From Sphingomonadales bacterium UBA658 (GTDB taxonomy: Bacteria; Pseudomonadota; Alphaproteobacteria; Sphingomonadales; Sphingomonadaceae), in the NCBI GenBank assembly GCA_002299195.1, contig DBOA01000113.1:1-13059 (forward strand): a stretch of DNA of 13,059 nt. Direction: 5' to 3'. The notes under the pieces are model-generated. The model was given only the letters and a program-made list of their open reading frames with translations. It did not search any database and was not told the origin of the DNA. Both the position numbers and the translations under genes were made by a program. Of the stretch, positions 1 to 5,985 are shown piece by piece (the stretch's first letter is position 1; every line of letters starts with the position of its first letter).

Positions 1-1431
1 GGCCACATGCAGAATATGGGCGAAGGCCCCCCCGTTCAGCGTACTGCCGCAGCGGCCGACCGGACCGGTCACGCCATGTTGCACAGCCTGTATCAGCAGA
101 GCCTGAAATATGACGCCGATTTCTTCATTGAATATTTCGCACTCGATCTGATTATGGAAAATGGCGAATGCCGCGGCGTTATCGCCATGTGCATGGAAGA
201 TGGCACCATCCACCGTTTCAAGAGCCACGCCGTCGTGCTGGCAACCGGCGGATATGGCCGTGCCTATTTCTCCGCCACTTCGGCGCATACCTGCACCGGT
301 GACGGTGGCGGTATGGTGCTGCGCGCAGGGCTTCCGCTTCAAGATATGGAATTCGTGCAATTCCACCCTACTGGCATTTATGGCGCTGGCGTTCTCATTA
401 CAGAAGGCGCGCGCGGCGAGGGCGGTTATCTGACCAACAGCGAAGGCGAGCGCTTCATGGAGCGTTATGCACCGTCCGCGAAGGATTTGGCTTCACGCGA
501 CGTTGTCAGCCGTTCGATGGCACTTGAAATGCGTGAAGGCCGCGGTGTCGGTCCACATAAGGACCATATCTACCTGCATCTCGACCATATCGATCCTAAC
601 GTTTTGGCGCAGCGTCTGCCCGGCATCACCGAAAGCGGAAAGATTTTCGCTGGCGTCGATCTGACACGTCAACCACTGCCCGTGACACCAACGGTGCACT
701 ATAATATGGGCGGAATTCCGTGCAATTATCATGGTCAGGTGGTCACTAAGGTTGGTGATGATCCCGAAGTCATCGTGCGCGGCCTTTACGCGGTCGGCGA
801 AGCAGCATGCGTTTCCGTGCATGGCGCAAACCGGCTTGGATCAAACTCGTTGATCGACTTGGTTGTATTCGGACGCGCAACGGGCTTGCATCTGAAATCG
901 TCATTGACGCCAGGTGCGCCGCACAAGGCGCTGCCGAAAGATGCTGCCGATTTGGCGCTGACCCGCGTCGACAAGTTCCGTGCGGCAAAGGGCGGTTCGC
1001 CGACCGCAGACATTCGTCTGCAAATGCAGCGGACAATGCAAAAGCACGCTGCGGTTTTCCGCGACACAGCATTGCTGGCCGAAGGCGTCACCGAGATGCA
1101 AAAGGTCAATCAGCGTTTGGCCGACGTGCACGTCACCGACCGCAGCATGATCTGGAATACCGACCTCATCGAAACGCTTGAGCTCGACAATTTGATGGCA
1201 CAGGCCGTCTGCACCATTGAAAGCGCCAACAACCGCAAGGAAAGCCGCGGCGCGCATGCGCATGAGGATTATCCAGAGCGCGATGACGCAAATTGGATGA
1301 AGCACACCGCTTCATGGTTTGAAGGTTGGGGTGGATCCGGCGGCGCGGTGAAAATCGACTACCGCCCAGTGCATGATTATACGCTGACCGACGAGGCAGA
1401 GTATATCAAGCCAAAGCCACGCGTTTATTAA
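1..1431 (+). CDS. sdhA: Succinate dehydrogenase flavoprotein subunit, 5'-truncated by the window edge
   Basis: Flavoprotein subunit of respiratory complex II. It oxidises succinate to fumarate on the inner face of the cytoplasmic membrane and passes electrons through SdhB to quinone. Frame 1 is open from base 1, so the start and roughly the first fifth of a usual ~600-residue SdhA lie outside the window, including the FAD-binding glycine motif and the histidine that carries covalent FAD. Visible landmarks are ARTAAAADRTGHA-like sequence near the start (RTAAAADRTGHA), VVLATGGYGR, the active-site FHPTG histidine (base ~364), the TEGARGEGG arginine (base ~412), VHYNMGG with its substrate histidine (base ~697), and GEAACVSVHGANRLGSNSL. 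The C-terminus is complete and ends in KPRVY. The next gene is convergent, so sdhB does not follow; a terminator lies 6 bp after the stop. Identification is secure. Confidence 0.97.
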   Translation, partial: GHMQNMGEGPPVQRTAAAADRTGHAMLHSLYQQSLKYDADFFIEYFALDLIMENGECRGVIAMCMEDGTIHRFKSHAVVLATGGYGRAYFSATSAHTCTGDGGGMVLRAGLPLQDMEFVQFHPTGIYGAGVLITEGARGEGGYLTNSEGERFMERYAPSAKDLASRDVVSRSMALEMREGRGVGPHKDHIYLHLDHIDPNVLAQRLPGITESGKIFAGVDLTRQPLPVTPTVHYNMGGIPCNYHGQVVTKVGDDPEVIVRGLYAVGEAACVSVHGANRLGSNSLIDLVVFGRATGLHLKSSLTPGAPHKALPKDAADLALTRVDKFRAAKGGSPTADIRLQMQRTMQKHAAVFRDTALLAEGVTEMQKVNQRLADVHVTDRSMIWNTDLIETLELDNLMAQAVCTIESANNRKESRGAHAHEDYPERDDANWMKHTASWFEGWGGSGGAVKIDYRPVHDYTLTDEAEYIKPKPRVY

Positions 1432-2413
1432 GTTCCGCGAAAACGGAGGCTGTTATATCCAGGCTCCGTTTTCGTTTTCCATGATCGAAAACCGAACAGG
1501 CGACGATAATTTCGTCTGCTTGTGCGCGCGCCAAAAACGCTTTCACGCCTGTCTTTACGGTGTCAGCGGAACCGATTGCGCTGGCGGATAATATGTCGTT
1601 CAACGCGGACGTAAATTGCGGTGGAAGTGACGCCACATAGCCTTCGACCGGTGGCGGCATTTGGCGCGGGTTGCCGGTGCGTAGGGCGACGAAGCTTTGC
1701 ATCAATGAGCTCGCCAAAAATTCCGCTTCTGCATCGGTTTCGCCTGCAATGATGTTGAATGCCGCCATCGCATAGGGTTTGTCCAAGACGGCGCTTGGCT
1801 GGAAATGGCTGCGGTAGATGTGTAGGGCTTCGTCGAGCATTTGCGGCGCAAAGTGACTGGCGAAGGCAAAGGGCAAGCCCAATGCAGCGGCCACTTGCGC
1901 GCCATAGAGGCTGCTGCCCAAGATATAGAGTTGCACATTCGCGTCCGCGCCGGGTGTTGCGACGATGCCGGTCTTGCCGTCATCGGCGAAATAGCTTTGC
2001 AACTCCATCACGTCGCGCGGGAACGCGTTCGGGTCGCTGTCCAATGTCCGGCGGATGGCTGCGGCAACGCGCTGGTCGCTGCCGGGCGCACGGCCCAACC
2101 CAAGGTCGATCCTGCCCGGGTAAAGCGCGTCCAGTGTGCCAAATTGCTCGGCGATGACCAAAGGAGAATGGTTAGGCAACATGATGCCGCCTGAACCAAC
2201 GCGGATGGATCTGGTCGCTGCGGCAATATGCCCGATGACGACGCTGGTGGCCGCGCTGGCGATCCCGCGCATCCCGTGATGTTCGGCAACCCAGTAACGG
2301 CTGAAGCCCAAAGTTTCGGCGTGGGCGGCAAGGTCTGCGGCATTGGCGAGCGCGCCACCCACTGAACCACCTTCGACAACGGGAACAAGGTCAAGCAAAG
2401 AGTAATTGGTCAT
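1406..2413 (-). CDS. LLM-class flavin-dependent oxidoreductase (luciferase-like, MsnO8/group 1 type)
   Basis: A 335-residue single-domain TIM-barrel protein of the bacterial luciferase-like monooxygenase superfamily. Such enzymes use reduced FMN supplied by a separate reductase. The substrate cannot be read from sequence. Recognised from the N-terminus SLLDLVPV, the WVAEHHGM motif (residues 41-48), VGSGGIMLPNHSPLVIAEQF (about 72-91), LYPGRIDLGLGRAPGSD (about 97-113) and the C-terminal DHGKRKRSLDI block. Length and full-length motif order match the family often annotated as luciferase family oxidoreductase, group 1. The ATG at 2413 has only a weak AGGG three bases upstream but gives the family's usual N-terminus. 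Its last 26 bp overlap the end of sdhA on the other strand and include the sdhA terminator. It diverges from a LysE-type exporter across 69 bp. Family is certain; function is not. Confidence 0.93.
   Translation of the reverse strand: MTNYSLLDLVPVVEGGSVGGALANAADLAAHAETLGFSRYWVAEHHGMRGIASAATSVVIGHIAAATRSIRVGSGGIMLPNHSPLVIAEQFGTLDALYPGRIDLGLGRAPGSDQRVAAAIRRTLDSDPNAFPRDVMELQSYFADDGKTGIVATPGADANVQLYILGSSLYGAQVAAALGLPFAFASHFAPQMLDEALHIYRSHFQPSAVLDKPYAMAAFNIIAGETDAEAEFLASSLMQSFVALRTGNPRQMPPPVEGYVASLPPQFTSALNDILSASAIGSADTVKTGVKAFLARAQADEIIVACSVFDHGKRKRSLDITASVFAELNKRVALA
1438..1478 (+). terminator. Rho-independent terminator of sdhA
   Basis: An 11-bp perfect inverted repeat, CGAAAACGGAG (1438-1448) and CTCCGTTTTCG (1464-1474). 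After one mismatch the stem continues with CTG/CAG (1450-1452 with 1460-1462) around a seven-base loop. The right arm runs into TTTT at 1475-1478. It starts six bases after the sdhA stop. The whole structure lies inside the 3' coding end of the minus-strand oxidoreductase gene. The arms also contain A and T runs, so some bidirectional activity is possible. Confidence 0.85.
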
Positions 2414-2482
2414 GAACCCTAAATGGGTGCGTTCACGCGTAATGCCAAGCGCAATCGACTATCGGGTAAAGGCGTGTATAAA

Positions 2483-3103
2483 ATGGGGATGATGACAGCG
2501 TTGTTCCTTCCCTTTCTTATCACCACAATGCTGATTGAACTGACCCCGGGGCCGAACATGGCGTGGCTTGCCTTGACCAGCGCTACACAGGGGAAACGGT
2601 CTGGTTTTGCCGCAGTCGCGGGCATTGCAACGGGCCTTGCGATCCTTGCTTTGGCTTCGGCAGTCGGGCTTGCCGCGCTCGCAGCCCGCGCACCTTTTGC
2701 CTTTAGTTTGCTGCGCTATGCAGGCGTGGCCTATTTGCTCTGGCTCGCATGGCAAACATGGGTTGGGGAGCAAGAAGTTGCGACTAATCAAATAGACGCG
2801 ACGGCAATGGCGGCATGGTTCCGCCACGGCTTGCTGCTAAACTTGCTGAACCCAAAAGCCGCGGTGTTTTTTGTCACGGTCCTGCCAGCCTATATCGCAA
2901 CGAATGCGCCAGTTGTGCCGCAAACGATGCTGCTGTCGGCATGCTATGTTGCCATTGCGACAGCGGTGCACCTCGTCATCGTTGCGTTGGCGGCGCAGGC
3001 CCATGGATGGATAACTGTCGGCAACCGCCGGAACCAAGTGCGCCGTATATTTGCGGTTCTGTTGGCGATGGTCGCAATCTGGTTCTTGGTGAGCACCGCC
3101 TAA
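2483..3103 (+). CDS. LysE/RhtB-family amino-acid exporter (translocator)
   Basis: An inner-membrane exporter of the LysE/RhtB family, which efflux amino acids or derivatives by exchange with protons. The chosen product has 206 residues, typical for the family. It carries the N-terminal hallmark ELTPGPN (residues 19-25), a glycine-rich first helical pair (GFAAVAGIATGLAI), the central NLLNPKAAVFFVTVLP motif, and about six hydrophobic segments with a final AVLLAMVAIWFLVSTA helix. I place the start at ATG 2483 because AAAGG (2468-2472) lies ten bases upstream and the protein then begins, as relatives do, directly before helix one. An in-frame ATG at 2423 would add 20 charged residues and has no ribosome site. 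The ATG codons at 2489 and 2492 are also possible. The exported compound is unknown. The gene stands alone, divergent from the LLM oxidoreductase and convergent with the FMN dehydrogenase; no terminator is visible in the 37-bp gap. Confidence 0.92.
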   Translation: MGMMTALFLPFLITTMLIELTPGPNMAWLALTSATQGKRSGFAAVAGIATGLAILALASAVGLAALAARAPFAFSLLRYAGVAYLLWLAWQTWVGEQEVATNQIDATAMAAWFRHGLLLNLLNPKAAVFFVTVLPAYIATNAPVVPQTMLLSACYVAIATAVHLVIVALAAQAHGWITVGNRRNQVRRIFAVLLAMVAIWFLVSTA

Positions 3104-3140
3104 CGCTATTTTCCTGAACATTGCAGGCGCGCAAAAAGCC

Positions 3141-4289
3141 TTAGCGATAGCGCAACATAGAACGGTTAAGCTGCGCGACGGATTTGACACCCATCAACCG
3201 CATGTCCCGATCAATTTCGTCGCGCAATTTGCCAACGATACGTTCAACGCCCGATTGGCCCGCTGCGGCCAATGCGTAGAGATACAGCCGCCCGCCTGAG
3301 CATGCTGTCGCGCCTGCTGCCAGCGCCTTTAACACATGGCTGCCGCGCTGCACGCCGCCGTCACAAATGATGTCGATCTTACCGCCAACGGCATCGGCGA
3401 TTTCGGAAATCTGGTCGAATGGCGACCGCGATCCGTCCAATTGCCGTCCGCCGTGGTTGGACACCATGATCGCCGTCGCGCCAATGTCGACAGCCCGCTT
3501 GGCATCATCAACGGACATGATGCCCTTTAAGCAAAATTCGCCGCCCCAGTCGGACCGGACTTTCTCGGCCATCTTCCAGTCCATCGACGTGTCGAGCATC
3601 GTGTTGAAATATTCGGCCACAGACACCGCGACATTGGTCCCTGCGTCAACATGTGTCTGCAGATTGGGAAGCGAGAATTTCTCCCGGAACATATAGTTCA
3701 TCGCCCATGCTGGATGGATCGCGTAGCTTAGCACGGATGCAGGTGTAAATCGCGGCGGCGAGGTGAAGCCACTGCGTAAGCAGCGTTCCCGATTGCCCGA
3801 TACGATCGTATCGACGGTCAACGCGATGGCATCAAATTTCGCGGCTTTGCAGCGTTCGATCATCGACGCGTTCAGGCCTTTGTCTTTGTGGATATACAGC
3901 TGAAACAGTTTTGGCGTCTTGATGCGTTCGCCGACTTCCTCGATGCTCACCGTGGCAAGCGATGAAATACCGAACCATGTATTAAACTGCTGCGCCACAG
4001 CGGCAACGGCGCGTTCACCTTGCCAATGGAATAGGCGTTGCAACGCGGTCGGCGATAGCATGAGCGGCATGGCAATATCTTTGCCCATGACGCGAACGCT
4101 CGTGTCGATATCTGAAACGCCCGCGAGCACATTGGGCACAAGATCGCAGTCGTCGAACGACGAACTGTTGCGACCTTTCGTCCGCTCATCATCGGCTGCG
4201 CCGTCGATATAGTTGAAGATAGGCGACGGCAGGCGCGACTTCGCCAGCTGGCGAAAATCGGCGACATTATGACAATCATTCAAACGCAT
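3141..4289 (-). CDS. lldD: FMN-dependent alpha-hydroxy-acid dehydrogenase (L-lactate dehydrogenase type)
   Basis: A 382-residue member of the FMN alpha-hydroxy-acid oxidase/dehydrogenase family (lactate and glycolate type), oxidising a 2-hydroxy acid to the 2-keto acid and passing electrons to quinone or another acceptor. Family landmarks are all present: YIDGAADDE near residue 27, the SPTALQRLFHWQGE FMN block (79-92), FQLYIHKDKG (129-138), the phosphate and substrate residues around NRER (166-169), LKGI lysine 255, the catalytic signature SNHGGRQLDG with histidine 279 and arginine 282, and the CDGGVQRG and GGRLYLY phosphate-binding segments near the end. The start at 4289 gives the standard MRLNDCHNVADFRQLA opening; no good ribosome site precedes it. 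L-lactate is the likeliest substrate, but glycolate or mandelate cannot be excluded, since no lactate permease or LldR-type gene is present. It diverges from bdhA. Confidence 0.92.
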   Translation of the reverse strand: MRLNDCHNVADFRQLAKSRLPSPIFNYIDGAADDERTKGRNSSSFDDCDLVPNVLAGVSDIDTSVRVMGKDIAMPLMLSPTALQRLFHWQGERAVAAVAQQFNTWFGISSLATVSIEEVGERIKTPKLFQLYIHKDKGLNASMIERCKAAKFDAIALTVDTIVSGNRERCLRSGFTSPPRFTPASVLSYAIHPAWAMNYMFREKFSLPNLQTHVDAGTNVAVSVAEYFNTMLDTSMDWKMAEKVRSDWGGEFCLKGIMSVDDAKRAVDIGATAIMVSNHGGRQLDGSRSPFDQISEIADAVGGKIDIICDGGVQRGSHVLKALAAGATACSGGRLYLYALAAAGQSGVERIVGKLRDEIDRDMRLMGVKSVAQLNRSMLRYR

Positions 4290-4425
4290 GCGGCGCTTAT
4301 GACAGGCCTTTTATATAATTGCACCTATTTGGTCTTGGCATTCTGCCATATTGTCCTGCACCAACATTGCGTTTAGCGATGTTCAACGCAAATAACGTCC
4401 ATCCCTAATGCAAAGGCTATCTCCC
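4290..4425. promoter_or_regulatory. Divergent lldD/bdhA promoter region with two dyads
   Basis: This 136-bp gap must hold both promoters. Two inverted repeats stand out: TGGCA-TTC-TGCCA at 4336-4348, and TTGCGTT (4367-4373) with AACGCAA (4385-4391) separated by 11 bases. An AT-rich box at 4311-4320 reads TATATA on the minus strand and could serve as a -10 for lldD, with a poor -35 overlapping the first dyad. AAAGG at 4412-4416 is the ribosome site that fixes the bdhA start at 4426. The dyads are plausible operators for an unlinked regulator. This is inferred from symmetry only. Confidence 0.45.
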
Positions 4426-5211
4426 ATGTTCCTCCAAGGCAAAACGGCGCTTATCACTGGTTCAACATCCGGCATTGGTCTTGGTTATGCGCGTGCACTG
4501 GCGGCCGAGGGCGCCAATGTGATGATCAACGGCTTTGGTGATGCGGATGCCATACAAGGCTATGTGGCGGAACTCGCCGCCGCAAGCGGTGGCAAAGCGC
4601 TCCATTCTGGCGCGGATATGATGAAGCCAGATGAAATCAGGGCGATGGTCGCCGAATGTAGCGAGAAACTGGGATCGCCCGATATTTTGATCAACAATGC
4701 GGGTATCCAGCATGTCGCCCCGGTTGATGAATTCCCGGAAGATAAATGGGACGCAATTATGTCGATCATTTTGTCGTCCGCGTTCCATACCACGAAAGCT
4801 GCCTTGCCTGCGATGAAGGCAAAGGGATGGGGCAGGGTCATCAATACTGGTTCGATGCACAGCCTTGTCGCGTCACCGTTTAAGTCGGCGTATAACGCGG
4901 CGAAGCACGGCCTTGCAGGCTTTAGCAAAACGGTTGCGCTTGAGGTTGCGACGCAGGGCATAACCGTCAACAATATCTGCCCAGGATATGTGTGGACATC
5001 CTTGGTTGAAAACCAGATTCCCGACACGATGAAGGCACGCGGATTGACGCGCGAACAGGTTATCAACGATGTGTTGCTGGCCAACCAGCCGCAGAAAAAA
5101 TTTGTTCAGGTTGAACAATTGGCGGCTTTGGCGGTGTTCCTGTGCCGGGACGAGGCCAGCGCGATTACCGGAACGAACCTATCGGTCGATGGTGGCTGGA
5201 CTGCCCAATAA
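4426..5211 (+). CDS. bdhA: D-3-hydroxybutyrate dehydrogenase (short-chain dehydrogenase)
   Basis: Cytoplasmic NAD-dependent enzyme that converts D-3-hydroxybutyrate to acetoacetate, the step that opens polyhydroxybutyrate breakdown products to acetyl-CoA. The chosen product has 261 residues, the usual length. Classical SDR features are TGSTSGIG (11-18), NNAG (90-93), serine 143, and YNAAK with Y156 and K160. Residues that bind the substrate in the Pseudomonas fragi enzyme appear present (Q95, H145, K153); its tryptophan 187 position is tyrosine here. The C-terminal block ITGTNLSVDGGWTAQ is characteristic of this subfamily. Start choice: ATG 4426 has AAAGG nine bases upstream and gives the normal MFLQGKTALITG opening; the in-frame ATG at 4408 adds six residues without a ribosome site. 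The last 33 bp overlap a convergent gene. Subfamily assignment is strong. Confidence 0.94.
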   Translation: MFLQGKTALITGSTSGIGLGYARALAAEGANVMINGFGDADAIQGYVAELAAASGGKALHSGADMMKPDEIRAMVAECSEKLGSPDILINNAGIQHVAPVDEFPEDKWDAIMSIILSSAFHTTKAALPAMKAKGWGRVINTGSMHSLVASPFKSAYNAAKHGLAGFSKTVALEVATQGITVNNICPGYVWTSLVENQIPDTMKARGLTREQVINDVLLANQPQKKFVQVEQLAALAVFLCRDEASAITGTNLSVDGGWTAQ

Positions 5212-5661
5212 ATCTTGGCTTCTGGGTTCGCTTCGTAAGGGTGCGTTAGTCTCCGTGTTCTCTTCCACCTCATCTTCCTCATTTTGGGTAGGTGCGCCCA
5301 GTATGCTAAATACCAGCGGTGTATAGCCAATTTTGTTCTTTTGGGGTGCGTCCGGATTTTCTCTGTCGGATCGCGGAGATACGCCAAATGGCAACCCGAA
5401 ATCAGCTTGAATTGGTCTGCCGTCAATCGATGGCGTGCCGGTTATAAATCCAACAGAAACCCCGGAATCGAATGAAACAGGCGGCGGAGATGGCGGTGGA
5501 GAGGGTGGCGGTGCTGTTGGTTCGGGCGGCGGCGCGTTAACTTCTGCGTTCGTGCCATCTGCGGCTTCGTGGGGCGCAATGGGATTGCCCTGCGGAATGA
5601 CCACGGTGATGAACCCGGTGACAGACAGAACCCCAAGCAAGATTTTTAGTGTATTATCCAC
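5179..5661 (-). CDS. Hypothetical membrane-anchored proline-rich protein
   Basis: I do not recognise this 160-residue protein. It opens with a short polar head and one hydrophobic stretch (about residues 4-23, KILLGVLSVTGFITVVI), a likely signal anchor or signal peptide. A low-complexity region of proline runs follows (about 44-61, PPP/SPPP repeats), then a moderately ordered middle (SVGFITGTPSIDGRPIQADF) and a charged, acidic C-terminus. Proline-rich linkers after one membrane helix are common in envelope proteins that cross the periplasm, so an envelope location is likely. I prefer the GTG at 5661, preceded by AGG nine bases upstream; the TTG at 5685 would add eight residues and has no ribosome site. 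The glycine-rich opposite frame (5435-5719) is its mirror image and less convincing. The 33-bp overlap with the end of bdhA is odd but possible. Moderate confidence that it is a gene. Confidence 0.6.
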   Translation of the reverse strand: MDNTLKILLGVLSVTGFITVVIPQGNPIAPHEAADGTNAEVNAPPPEPTAPPPSPPPSPPPVSFDSGVSVGFITGTPSIDGRPIQADFGLPFGVSPRSDRENPDAPQKNKIGYTPLVFSILGAPTQNEEDEVEENTETNAPLRSEPRSQDLLGSPATIDR

Positions 5662-5740
5662 GCGCCCCAGCCTGTTTGGTTGCAAGGGGGATATACCAAC
5701 GGCCTTAAGAAAATATTAGCGACAATGCGTTGGCCCATAG

Positions 5741-5770
5741 AAAAAACCGCCGACATTGCTGCCGGCGGTT
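5741..5770 (-). terminator. Rho-independent terminator of the aceA unit
   Basis: Read on the minus strand, AACCGCCG (5770-5763) pairs perfectly with CGGCGGTT (5752-5745) across a ten-base loop. The right arm runs into a tract of six T residues (plus-strand A 5741-5746). It lies 43 bases past the stop of the 52-residue gene, which makes aceA and that gene one transcription unit with a defined end. Confidence 0.88.
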
Positions 5771-5774
5771 AGGT

Positions 5775-5794
5775 GTTTTCCTCCCCAGGAAAAC
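5775..5794 (-). other. Second hairpin before the aceA terminator
   Basis: GTTTTCC (5775-5781) and GGAAAAC (5788-5794) form a 7-bp perfect stem with a six-base loop, 19 bases past the stop of the small gene and four bases before the terminator stem. It lacks its own T tract. It may protect the 3' end of the mRNA or help the terminator. The structure is visible directly; the role is inferred. Confidence 0.55.
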
Positions 5795-5813
5795 TCGTAA
5801 AATATAGGCGCGC

Positions 5814-5972
5814 TTATTTGCCGCCTGCGCTCCCCAAACGGTGGTAGAGGCGGGCAAATTTAATCGATTCTGGCTGATCCTTTATCGCTTCCAGATAGTG
5901 GACCAAGGCTTGCCTCAAAAGCGTGAGGTCCTCGGTCGACAAAACGGCGCGTGCACGTGCTGGTTCGCTCAT
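5814..5972 (-). CDS. Small conserved-looking protein downstream of aceA (52 residues)
   Basis: An open frame of 52 codons, ATG at 5972 to TAA at 5814, beginning 13 bases after the aceA stop. A strong ribosome site (GAAAGGTG) overlaps the aceA stop region and ends five bases before the ATG, so the pair looks translationally linked. The protein begins MSEPARARAV, continues with a probably helical stretch (LSTEDLTLLRQALVHYLEAI) and ends in FARLYHRLGSAGGK. It has no cysteine, no membrane segment and no motif that I can name. Its position between aceA and a shared terminator suggests a partner or modulator of isocitrate lyase or of the same metabolic state, but that is inference from context alone. 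The strong ribosome site, spacing and terminator placement argue for a real gene. Confidence 0.72.
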   Translation of the reverse strand: MSEPARARAVLSTEDLTLLRQALVHYLEAIKDQPESIKFARLYHRLGSAGGK

Positions 5973-5985
5973 GGATTCACCTTTC

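Noticed and set aside
3104..3140. A possible terminator between the convergent LysE-type and lldD genes
   Set aside because: No inverted repeat followed by a T tract is present in the 37-bp gap.
5435..5719. A plus-strand open frame encoding a glycine-rich product
   Set aside because: It is the complement of the proline codons in the minus-strand gene, and its product has no plausible domain or ribosome site.
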